Assembly (NCBI GenBank): GCA_046302715.1
Contig: JBKCHQ010000007.1
Location: 1-15,055, forward strand
Source: CAMCXT01 sp046302715
Lineage (GTDB): Bacteria; Bacteroidota; Bacteroidia; M30B66
Reading direction: 5' to 3'
DNA: 15,055 nt
A program made the translations under genes and the position numbers. Under the pieces are notes generated by a model. The model was not told the DNA's origin. It was given only the letters and a program-made list of their open reading frames with translations, and searched no databases. Positions 1 through 7,445 of this stretch are shown piece after piece. Position 1 is the first letter of the stretch. Each line of letters opens with the position of its first letter.

Positions 1-842
1 CGCAGCAGATTATCGATATTGGTTACTAAGAGAAAGCCCCAAAGTATAATGCCATAGCCTGCCGTTGTATTTCCACTTGAAAGTGCAATGAGGCCTGCAG
101 GAACAAACACCAAAGGAGCCCCTAAAAAAGGTAAAAAGGAGATGAAGAAGGTTATAACCGCCCAAAAAAAGGCATCCTGCAATCCAAATATTTTAAAGCC
201 GATGCCCATTATCAATGCCTGAACAAAGCAGATTAGCCCCTGGCCAAGCACATTTCCATAGGTAGAGCTTTTTAATTCAAGGGCAAACAGTTCTGTTTCT
301 TTTCGTGTAAAAGGCATAAACCGAACCAGCGACTGTTCAAAGCCTGCATGTCGCATCAGCATAAACCAAAGCATGAGGTACATCATGGCAATGGTTAAGA
401 AAAGGTCACCAATTCCGCTCAAAACAAAGCTAACTCCTCCAAACAATTCGCCACGGGCCGAAAGAATGAGTTCGTTAATTGACTTGACGCTTTGTTCGTT
501 ATTATACCCTAAAAACTTCTGAACCTGAAAAACTACCCGATTTATTTCGTCGGTATGCGTGAGCAATTCCTGCACTTTATCGCCAATCATTAGCCCCACT
601 ACGAGGAATGGCAATACCAGCAGTAAAAACGAAATTAGCATTACAGTAAGCGCCGACAACCATTTAGGAAAATGCGCCTTGATTATAAACCAACCAAACA
701 GAGGACGAAACAAAACATACATCACCACGGCCCCCAAAAATGCCGATATCAGGCCTTTTAACTCCCACAATAAAAAAAGCCCTAAAGCAACCGTAATTAA
801 AACGATGATGCTTTTACGTTGCTGTGGAGAATAAAGCGTCAT
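1..842 (-). CDS. AI-2E family membrane transporter, C-terminus cut by window edge
   Basis: The first 280 codons of a polytopic inner-membrane protein are present; the 3' end lies beyond base 1. Hydrophobic stretches lie near residues 12-26, 30-48, 62-87, 135-163, 200-220 and 223-279, with a soluble stretch at about 88-130. The block SFLPFLGAP (235-243), then a Pro-Ala-Gly turn (248-250) and the TNIDNLL segment (274-280), is the conserved core of the AI-2E transporter family (PF01594). Members of the family move small molecules or act as antiporters, and family membership alone does not show AI-2 transport. Full-length members are about 340-380 residues, so roughly 60-100 are missing. The ATG at 842 overlaps the stop of the upstream SPOR protein as ATGA (839-842), which suggests translational coupling and one operon. 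The substrate is unknown. Confidence 0.85.
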   Translation of the reverse strand, partial: MTLYSPQQRKSIIVLITVALGLFLLWELKGLISAFLGAVVMYVLFRPLFGWFIIKAHFPKWLSALTVMLISFLLLVLPFLVVGLMIGDKVQELLTHTDEINRVVFQVQKFLGYNNEQSVKSINELILSARGELFGGVSFVLSGIGDLFLTIAMMYLMLWFMLMRHAGFEQSLVRFMPFTRKETELFALELKSSTYGNVLGQGLICFVQALIMGIGFKIFGLQDAFFWAVITFFISFLPFLGAPLVFVPAGLIALSSGNTTAGYGIILWGFLLVTNIDNLL

Positions 843-1732
843 TTTTTTCTACTTAATTTAATTGCCTCTTCAAGCTCAATACGTTCTTCGTTTAAGAAGG
901 CTACTACAAATCCTTTATTTTTCAATGCTTCATTCGCATTGAGAAAATCACGTGCTATGGCTAGGTTCTCAAAATCACCACTGGTGTATTTGTAGCTCTC
1001 GCTGACTTTATATTCCCTTATTGATTTTTTGTCGACACCTAACGTTTTTGCCAACTCATCGATATTTGCGGGCGTAGAGGTCGAGGCAATCTGAATGCGA
1101 AAACGAAGCCCTTTCACCGCTTTATAGTCGGGTTTAGAAGCAGTATTTTCTTCATCTTCATTCGAAACGGAAAGGTCACCGCCTTTACTTGTGGCTTTAT
1201 CGTTTGGCGGCGGAGCATCGGTTTGTGCTTGTTTTTCTTTTGCTGATGTTGCCGGTGCTTTAGATAAAGTAATCTGTTCACGCTTAACGGGCGTGTATCG
1301 TTGCACACCCTCACCTGCTACATTCAGCTTAAGGGAGTTATATCCAAACACCTTACGCTGGCTTTGATCAATATAAAACATTCGTGCGGGCGCCTCAATG
1401 TTGCCCCCGTATCCAACCTTACCGATAAACTCTACCGCAACCACCAACGTATCGGTTTTGGGTAAATCTATCCACAGTAAATCTAAGGTTTGCTTTCCGA
1501 ACGAAAATAAAGCACCTGCGCTCGAACGCTCATTAACAGTTACTTCTAGAGGAAAATCCATTTGAAATCGAACCATTCCATCCAACCCCATCCTGGGAAT
1601 GTGAAAGGTAAGTATGCTTTTTTCGCCGGGTTTAATGGTCAGTGGTACTTCGTATCGAATTTGCTGCGCTGGTAGTGGAGGCAGCATTAAAAGCATCAGC
1701 CCAAAAACACTCCAATTTCTAATAACATTCAT
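839..1732 (-). CDS. Exported SPOR-like domain protein, paralog A
   Basis: A 297-residue exported protein. I chose the ATG at 1732 because it gives a compact signal peptide (hydrophobic core about 9-20, likely cleavage after LPA at about 22). The in-frame ATG at 1792 would add 20 charged residues in front of it. Residues about 25-140 form a beta-rich domain that may be cohesin- or Ig-like. Residues 145-207 are a low-complexity linker rich in Lys, Asp, Glu and Pro. Residues 208-285 resemble a SPOR domain: FRIQIAS opens the first strand, followed by YKYTSGDF and an ARDFL helix, then FVVAF. SPOR domains bind glycan strands lacking stem peptides, so a periplasmic cell-wall role is plausible but inferred. 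The next gene upstream (1799-2611) is a clear paralog, and the AI-2E gene overlaps the stop by 4 bp. The exact function is unknown. Confidence 0.8.
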   Translation of the reverse strand: MNVIRNWSVFGLMLLMLPPLPAQQIRYEVPLTIKPGEKSILTFHIPRMGLDGMVRFQMDFPLEVTVNERSSAGALFSFGKQTLDLLWIDLPKTDTLVVAVEFIGKVGYGGNIEAPARMFYIDQSQRKVFGYNSLKLNVAGEGVQRYTPVKREQITLSKAPATSAKEKQAQTDAPPPNDKATSKGGDLSVSNEDEENTASKPDYKAVKGLRFRIQIASTSTPANIDELAKTLGVDKKSIREYKVSESYKYTSGDFENLAIARDFLNANEALKNKGFVVAFLNEERIELEEAIKLSRKK

Positions 1733-1798
1733 TGGTAAAAAGGTAATCGTTTTTGTTCGTATAAAGATACGCTTAATGCCAAATGAATGCATGAAACA

Positions 1799-2611
1799 TC
1801 AATCTTTAACTATGGTTTTTCGCTTCGCTGCAATTTGCATGGCCTCGCCGATTGTGATGCGGGCACCTCGATTATAGGCAATAACGAAGGGGATATACTT
1901 TTTAAAGTCGAGCTTGTTTTTAAAATCGCGGGCCTCTTCATAGGTTTTAAAATTGCCTACGGTGTATTTGTAGAGTCCATTAAAATTTTCTTCTTGTACC
2001 GATTCCCGAATTTTGTATTCTTTTCGGATAGAATCGCGACTGAGTTTCTGTGTGGAACTTAAAATCTGAATTTTGAACAAGAGATCAGGCTTTACTTCCG
2101 AAACGTATGTCGGCTGATTTTCGTCATTATTTACCACGCTGAGTAAGGTCTTTTCGGCCAAGGTATCGCTAGGCGAAACATTCTCTTTAACTTCAATGTT
2201 CAGTGGAGTGGTCGAAAATTCCATCCTTTCTTCATTGATAATGTAATAATAGCTGCCTGTAATTTTTTGAACCCCGCTCATTTCAAAAGGAACCGTTACT
2301 TTATAGATTACCTGAATTTCTTCCATATCGGGTAAACGCAGCCAAGAATATTTAATTTTTCCATCTCTAAAGGAAAAAGTTGCACCGTGGCTTTCAACGC
2401 CAACGGCAGTCATACCGCCGGGCAAATCATGAGAAATCTGAAAGTAACTATCGAGCTCGTTGCGTTCGATGTGAATTTTAACTAAGAATGTGCCACCTGC
2501 AAACACAGCATTTTGCGATATGCTTTGTGTTACCTTAACCGTACTTGCAAAACTGAGTGACGCACATAAAACTGTGATCAGAAAGAGGACGGTATATTTT
2601 GTTTTATGCAT
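1799..2611 (-). CDS. Exported SPOR-like domain protein, paralog B
   Basis: A 270-residue exported protein, probably the first gene of the SPOR/SPOR/AI-2E operon. The ATG at 2611 is preferred because it places a typical signal peptide at the N-terminus (core 7-19, cleavage near SFA, about 22). The longer frame begins with TTG at 2683 and has no signal-like start. Residues about 25-142 form a beta-rich domain with the block GATFSFRDGKIKYSWLRLP (76-94), which aligns with ALFSFGKQTLDLLWIDLP in the downstream paralog. A short linker leads to a SPOR-like domain (about 178-248: FKIQILSS, YKYTVGNF, EEARDF, FVIAY). The C-terminal helix GEAMQIA corresponds to LEEAIKL in the paralog. A periplasmic, peptidoglycan-associated role is inferred from SPOR biology. 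A weak candidate promoter, TTG at 2659-2661 and GATATTTG at 2631-2638 with 20 bp between, lies upstream but only partly matches the consensus. Confidence 0.8.
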   Translation of the reverse strand: MHKTKYTVLFLITVLCASLSFASTVKVTQSISQNAVFAGGTFLVKIHIERNELDSYFQISHDLPGGMTAVGVESHGATFSFRDGKIKYSWLRLPDMEEIQVIYKVTVPFEMSGVQKITGSYYYIINEERMEFSTTPLNIEVKENVSPSDTLAEKTLLSVVNNDENQPTYVSEVKPDLLFKIQILSSTQKLSRDSIRKEYKIRESVQEENFNGLYKYTVGNFKTYEEARDFKNKLDFKKYIPFVIAYNRGARITIGEAMQIAAKRKTIVKD

Positions 2612-2728
2612 AGGGTATCTTATAAAAGGGCAAATATCATAATTGTTCAAAAAGGGCACAAGAAACAAGGCCGTATATGGCAACGAATTTTTGAATATTT
2701 ATGAGAAAGCCTTATGACAGAATTCATG

Positions 2729-4225
2729 TTAGTAAGCTATGTAGTTAAAAGGGATTGCTTCCAGATAAGAAAGTTGGTACAAAAATAACACCAAAACAGC
2801 AAACGTCAGTGCCATGAGCCAGGCCGGAATGCGTGCCCAATTTTGAAATAAAAAATCGTAAAAACGCAAGGGTAAATATTGTAAAACCAAGGCGCTGAGC
2901 ATTACGGAAAAGGGCAGGTAATACAACGCGAACCATTTTGGAATGTAAATCGCATTAAGCCCCGAAAACATGAGGCGATAATAATCGAAGGCTTTATCAA
3001 GCGACGCACAATTAATAAGAATAGAAATAAAACAAATGAACAAGAACGTTAATACGATACTGATCAAGGTATAAGCAGCGCCTATTTTAGCTTTAAGGGT
3101 TTTACGAAGATTGGTCGTAAGCGCCTCCATGGCAATTAAGGTGCCGTGCGCAAGTGCCCAAACCACAAACGTAATATTGGGTCCATGCCACAAGCCCGAA
3201 ATTAAGAAGGTAAGATATATTGCGAGAATGGTTCCCCAAAGCTTCAACTTACGCAGGTTAAAAGCTATGGGCTGAAATACATAATCGCTCAACCAGTTAT
3301 AGAACGACATGTGCCATCGTTTCCAGAAGCCACTTATGTTCTCGGCCTTGAAAGGCTGATTAAAATTGGGGACTATTGCAAAGCCCAATAGAAAGGCTAT
3401 TCCCACAACAATGTCGGTGTAGCCGGCAAAATCAAAAAACACTTTAAGCATACCGCCAAAAGCAGCCATAAGCAACTCGAAAGAAGAGAAATAAATGTGC
3501 GCATCAAAAACACGATCCGATAAATTAGCCCCAATAAAATCGGCAACGGCTATTTTTTTAATTAATCCCAATGAAATAAAAAAAACACCTTTTGAAATAT
3601 GCTCCTTCGATACTTCAAAATGTGACAAAAACTGAGGCATTAAATCTCTCGCTTTGCTAATAGGTCCTGCCAAAATATTGGGAAAGAAACTCACGTATAA
3701 TAAATATCTGAAATAATTATTCTCCGGTTCATCTATCATTTCACGATAGATATCGATGGTGTACGAAAGCGATTTAAAAACAAAATAACTGATCCCAACA
3801 GGCTGAATTATTTTAAAGGCCAGCGAAATATTTTGATCAAATGCCTGATTAAAAATATCGAGGAAAAAATAAGTATATTTAAAATAAATAAGAGCCCCTA
3901 TATTGAGAGCAAATGAAATAAAAAGCCATAAACGCTTTGTATTTTCTGATTTACAGGAATAAATTTGACGTGCCAGTAGAAAATCTGAAAACGATATTAA
4001 AACTAAAAGTAAAACAAAATAATTACTGATTTTATAATAGAAAAAAAGTGAGAAAACTAACAGAAAAATATTTCTAATTAAGGTTTTTCGAGCAAAAATC
4101 AAATAGAAAATATAGAAAACAGAAAATAGCAATACGAATGGAACGGTCTGAAAAAGAAACGGTTGTTCGGGGTTGAATTTCAGCCATTGACAAAAGTAGA
4201 GTAGGTATCCTGATAGTTCTTTCAT
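2729..4225 (-). CDS. MBOAT family membrane O-acyltransferase (AlgI/DltB-like)
   Basis: A 498-residue polytopic inner-membrane protein of full family length. Family landmarks, in order: QPVGISYFVFKSLSYTIDIYR (141-161), AGPISKARDLMPQF (186-199), FFDFAGYTD (263-271), FWKRWHMSF (300-308) with His305, SGLWHGPN (343-350) with His347, then the second histidine in ALAHG (357-361) and the terminal IPFNY. His347 sits at the invariant MBOAT histidine. MBOAT proteins of the AlgI, DltB and PatA type carry an acyl group from a cytoplasmic donor across the membrane and pass it to an SGNH partner or acceptor. The start overlaps the stop of the SGNH-LysM gene as ATGA (4222-4225), so the two are probably made together. 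The upstream ligase and carrier protein suggest an acyl- or aminoacyl-carrier donor, as in Dlt. Last gene of the cassette. Confidence 0.93.
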   Translation of the reverse strand: MKELSGYLLYFCQWLKFNPEQPFLFQTVPFVLLFSVFYIFYLIFARKTLIRNIFLLVFSLFFYYKISNYFVLLLVLISFSDFLLARQIYSCKSENTKRLWLFISFALNIGALIYFKYTYFFLDIFNQAFDQNISLAFKIIQPVGISYFVFKSLSYTIDIYREMIDEPENNYFRYLLYVSFFPNILAGPISKARDLMPQFLSHFEVSKEHISKGVFFISLGLIKKIAVADFIGANLSDRVFDAHIYFSSFELLMAAFGGMLKVFFDFAGYTDIVVGIAFLLGFAIVPNFNQPFKAENISGFWKRWHMSFYNWLSDYVFQPIAFNLRKLKLWGTILAIYLTFLISGLWHGPNITFVVWALAHGTLIAMEALTTNLRKTLKAKIGAAYTLISIVLTFLFICFISILINCASLDKAFDYYRLMFSGLNAIYIPKWFALYYLPFSVMLSALVLQYLPLRFYDFLFQNWARIPAWLMALTFAVLVLFLYQLSYLEAIPFNYIAY

Positions 4226-5769
4226 GGAATTATAAGCTTTTGCCCAATTTGCAACTTATCGCTTTTTAATTTATTTTTTTGTTTGATTTTTGACACACTT
4301 GTATTGTATTTTCTGGCGATAACTGAGAGCGATTCTCCGCTTTTTACAAAATGTACTTTTCCGCCTGTTTTCTTTTTTTTGTCTGCGGTTGCCTTTTTGT
4401 TGTCGCTTGAGCTTTTATCGCCGCTAAGCGCGGTTTTCTTATTGTCTTTGGGTTCCTCAAAATTTGAGGCATATGCTATTAATGCGGTGTCGGCTATGAG
4501 CGAATCATCAGCATTGATTAAATAATGATTGTATGCCCGCAATAAGGCATTCGAAAATAATTTCCCCTTTAATCGGTATCCGTCAACCGTTAAATGGCAC
4601 ATATCGTTGGTTACCAGTTTTGCAGTTCGCCACTTTTTCATTATGAAACGGCCTCCTGCGGCTGAAAAATAATCATAAAATGCTACCTGTTTTTCTTTGC
4701 AATATCTCCTTAAGAAACGCGAATAAATTTGTGCATTTACCACGTTTCGTTTGTGAACATATGCATCCTGCATGCCTGCCAATAAAATGGAACAACCAGG
4801 CTTAAATTTACGAATACGGGCAATCACTTTATCTAGGTCAGCTCGAACCCGTTTTTCATCAAATTCACCAAAAGCTAAATCGTTGGCAATTAAATCAATT
4901 ACCACAAGATCGGGGTCGTATGCCGCCATCTGAGGTTCGAATAAATCCATTTTCAAAACGGCTTCAACACGTGCACCATTAATACCCACACTGTGATATA
5001 AAATCCCCTTATCCTGCATGCTTTCAAGCGATAAGCCATAAATTTCAGCAAAGTGCTGCCATGAATTTTCTTTACGAAATTTAAATTTAAGACTTGTTAC
5101 GGGTGCATTATTTAATTCTACCTCAATATACGAGCGATTTAATGAATCATTTAGCACTTTAATTTCTGTCCAGGCTCCATCATCAATTTTATAACTCATC
5201 GAAAAACATGAGTCTCCAAGTGCACAAAAGAGTTTCATTCGTTTACAGTCTTCTTTAATTTGTGCACGTTCTGCAATAAATTTTAATGTAAAAGTTGCCG
5301 ATGTATCGGAGGTGCGTATAGTAATACCCGAAACTCCCAAGGGTAAAACGGGTTTTAAATCAATATCTCTTGCTTTAGTCCATTTACCGGTTGAGGACGT
5401 ATAATAATCGTGGCCGGCATGGGTGGCTGCTGCTGCATAAGGAAATACTGCTCCTCTTCCCCCAAAGCCAAAAATATGCTGTAAGTAATTGCGTATGTAA
5501 TTGGCGCCTATATCGGCCTGCACATGCGAATCGCCTATATGCAAAACCCTCACTTTTTTTTGGCCGGCATTTTTAAGGGCCTCAAAAAATAAGGATAATG
5601 CACCTGAATTATAATACTCGAAATAATTAATCGAATCATTGAGGAAGTTATACTCTTTAGGTGGAACTATAAAATCGTTTACATAGGCAGTATCTGCATA
5701 CTTATGCTGCGCTTGCAGTAAACAGTGACTCATTAGAAATAAAAGCAGAATTTTATTTCTGTACCTCAT
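4222..5769 (-). CDS. Secreted SGNH acyltransferase/esterase with C-terminal LysM
   Basis: A 515-residue exported protein. The signal peptide spans about 1-20 (core 7-13, cleavage near LQA). SGNH blocks: I, HIGDSHVQAD with Ser81; II, SVGINGA with a Gly at 262 or 265; III, LIANDLA with Asn296; V, NDMCHLTVDG with Asp389 and His392 in the usual DxxH spacing. About 180 residues between blocks I and II, rich in beta strands (140-250), form an inserted domain like the carbohydrate-binding inserts of some PatB/Ape-type enzymes. A Lys/Ser/Asp-rich linker (438-470) joins a LysM domain (472-515: HFVKSGESLSVIARKY through IGQKLIIP), which usually binds GlcNAc in peptidoglycan. The likely role is transfer or removal of an acyl ester on peptidoglycan or an associated glycan, together with the overlapping MBOAT. 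The linker contains an A8 run (bases 4373-4380). Direction of the reaction is not certain. Confidence 0.88.
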   Translation of the reverse strand: MRYRNKILLLFLMSHCLLQAQHKYADTAYVNDFIVPPKEYNFLNDSINYFEYYNSGALSLFFEALKNAGQKKVRVLHIGDSHVQADIGANYIRNYLQHIFGFGGRGAVFPYAAAATHAGHDYYTSSTGKWTKARDIDLKPVLPLGVSGITIRTSDTSATFTLKFIAERAQIKEDCKRMKLFCALGDSCFSMSYKIDDGAWTEIKVLNDSLNRSYIEVELNNAPVTSLKFKFRKENSWQHFAEIYGLSLESMQDKGILYHSVGINGARVEAVLKMDLFEPQMAAYDPDLVVIDLIANDLAFGEFDEKRVRADLDKVIARIRKFKPGCSILLAGMQDAYVHKRNVVNAQIYSRFLRRYCKEKQVAFYDYFSAAGGRFIMKKWRTAKLVTNDMCHLTVDGYRLKGKLFSNALLRAYNHYLINADDSLIADTALIAYASNFEEPKDNKKTALSGDKSSSDNKKATADKKKKTGGKVHFVKSGESLSVIARKYNTSVSKIKQKNKLKSDKLQIGQKLIIP

Positions 5770-7202
5770 TTTTTTCGATTTAAGTATTGCACATACTCAA
5801 ACATAAGCGCTTTGTATAATTCATTCGCCAAAATAATTCTGCCCTCTTCGCTTAAATGTCCGTCTTTTGAAGCCAATTCTTTTTGGCTCCATAAGGCGAT
5901 AGATTCGTTTCCACCCATAAATTGATACAAATCAAAAAAGGCCATTCCGTTTTCAACGGCATATTTGCGTTGTAAATACCTCAATTCGCTTATGTAATCG
6001 TATGATTTGTAAACACCGCCCACCGATCTCGATAAATCATTTACTCCCAAAACCAAGACACTGCCATCTTCGAGCGCTTGTTTAAAATGTAAATACAACG
6101 TTTTATAACTATTGCCGCAGGTATTTAATACCTTATCATTTTTTATAACCGGAATCACATTGCCGCCAAATTGCAGCATAGATAATGCATTATTCTGCTG
6201 TTTAAAGATGTTTTTAAGACGTTCTTGTGAAATCCGAGCCAAACCATCACCCGATTGACCACGCATTCCATAGTTATCTAATTGAATTCCCGTTTGAGGA
6301 TCAGCATAAAGCCCATAAATGTAAGGTGATTTACCCTTGAATGAGAGCATTACCCGTGAACAATAGGAATCTTTAATTAAATCCTCAGTTTGAAAATATT
6401 CATTGCCGTTTAAGAAAATCTCGTTTAATAATTTCCGGCTACTTTGATCATATACCTTAACTACGGCATCTTCGCTGCCTTTGCCGTATGCAATTTTTAA
6501 ATTGTTATACGGATTATAAAATTGTAAGCTCACCGTGGCGGCATTGGAATCGGCAGAATAAGTGTAAGTGCTGCCTCCGGGGCCGTAATAATTGTTTGAA
6601 AGTATATTTTTAAATACGGTATATCGCTGCCAGTTTCCGCTGTTTTTGCGAATATAACCTACGGGTTGGGTTACGTCATCCATGGGAATATAACCATTGC
6701 CCGACCCGCCAAATTTTTTCTGAAACAATTGCCGCAATAAATTGGTAACCCTGTCGCCCTCAATCTGAGAATCTCCGTAATGCCCCACCCTAAGCGGAAT
6801 TGAACCTGCGCCGCACGTTTCAAGCCTACGAAAAAATGCATCTAACGGATATATGCCATTCGTAGGTAAATTAATTAAATAGGGTGATTCTTTAATTTCA
6901 GCCTCATTTATTGGTAGCTTACTTAATTGAATTAAACTGTCGAGATATTTGCTCACCAAAGCCACATCACGCTGGGGAAATTGAATAAGCTTACTTTTTG
7001 CTTCCTTTGTTTTAACTACAAATGAAGTATCAATCTGTGCCGTTTTTTTCGTCTTATTAATTTCAGCATTTATTTCTCTTAATGAATAAAAACTAATTTT
7101 ATGTCCGAATAGGGTTATTTCATTGAACGAAAAAAATACAGTTAAACCCAATAATGCGAGTAAAAATGAGGCTATAAAAATTAAGGGACTCCTTTTTTTC
7201 AT
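5766..7202 (-). CDS. Membrane-anchored SGNH protein (DltD-like role)
   Basis: A 478-residue protein with a single N-terminal membrane segment (about 7-26) after a KKR start and no obvious cleavage site, so probably a periplasmic domain tethered to the inner membrane. SGNH blocks: I, GHYGDSQIEGD with Ser145; II, YGMRGQSG with Gly near 312; III, LQFGGN with Asn348; V, KDGHLSEEG with His449. The acid lies two residues before His (Asp447) rather than three, a departure from DxxH that its downstream neighbour does not share. It has the same long insert between blocks I and II as that neighbour, so the two are probably diverged paralogs. The inner-membrane anchor and place beside ligase, carrier and MBOAT genes fit a DltD-like role in final transfer. 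It starts directly after the carrier-protein stop and overlaps the next gene by ATGA (5766-5769). Confidence 0.83.
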   Translation of the reverse strand: MKKRSPLIFIASFLLALLGLTVFFSFNEITLFGHKISFYSLREINAEINKTKKTAQIDTSFVVKTKEAKSKLIQFPQRDVALVSKYLDSLIQLSKLPINEAEIKESPYLINLPTNGIYPLDAFFRRLETCGAGSIPLRVGHYGDSQIEGDRVTNLLRQLFQKKFGGSGNGYIPMDDVTQPVGYIRKNSGNWQRYTVFKNILSNNYYGPGGSTYTYSADSNAATVSLQFYNPYNNLKIAYGKGSEDAVVKVYDQSSRKLLNEIFLNGNEYFQTEDLIKDSYCSRVMLSFKGKSPYIYGLYADPQTGIQLDNYGMRGQSGDGLARISQERLKNIFKQQNNALSMLQFGGNVIPVIKNDKVLNTCGNSYKTLYLHFKQALEDGSVLVLGVNDLSRSVGGVYKSYDYISELRYLQRKYAVENGMAFFDLYQFMGGNESIALWSQKELASKDGHLSEEGRIILANELYKALMFEYVQYLNRKK

Positions 7203-7439
7203 TTAAGTATTTACCTTTAAATTAATCAAATTGAGTAAATCACCTACATTTTTTAATTTCATAATTTCCTTAAGAGAAAGCTTAATATTAAACTCTTCTT
7301 CAACGCGGTCAATCATCACTAAGTGGGTTAAACTGGTCCATTTTTCAACATCATTGGCCGTCATTGCGTCATTAATCTGAAGTTTATCATCTTCAAATAC
7401 AATTCTAAAAAGCTGTTGTAGTTTTTCCTGTGTTTGCAT
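7203..7439 (-). CDS. Free-standing acyl/aminoacyl carrier protein (DltC-like role)
   Basis: A 78-residue acidic helical protein of carrier-protein length. The 4'-phosphopantetheine site is Ser36 in KWTSLTHL (33-40), the start of helix 2. The usual Asp before Ser is Thr, a variation I also associate with other free-standing carriers of the WxSLxHL type. Further family residues are DRVEEEFNIKL (44-54) in helix 2 and the following loop, and the KNVGDLLNLI helix (63-72). It should hold a thioester-bound acyl or aminoacyl group in the cytoplasm. The adenylating ligase two genes upstream is the obvious loader and the MBOAT three genes downstream the obvious receiver. The stop abuts the start of the SGNH gene with no spacer and the GNAT stop lies 6 bp upstream. 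No Shine-Dalgarno sequence is seen. It could serve as a fatty-acid carrier instead, but the context argues against that. Confidence 0.88.
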   Translation of the reverse strand: MQTQEKLQQLFRIVFEDDKLQINDAMTANDVEKWTSLTHLVMIDRVEEEFNIKLSLKEIMKLKNVGDLLNLINLKVNT

Positions 7440-7445
7440 GATTTT

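Noticed and set aside
559..834. Plus-strand frame of 91 codons at the left edge
   Set aside because: It lies inside the AI-2E gene on the other strand; its product is low-complexity in Asn, Thr and Ser and shows no domain.
1614..2062. Plus-strand frames with hydrophobic stretches around the SPOR genes
   Set aside because: They are antisense to the signal peptide and SPOR regions of the minus-strand genes, overlap each other and have no family motif.
2729..7202. Simple PatA/PatB-type peptidoglycan O-acetylation
   Set aside because: MBOAT plus SGNH would fit, but that route is not known to need a ligase and carrier protein, which are in the same operon. It remains possible for the SGNH-LysM/MBOAT pair alone.
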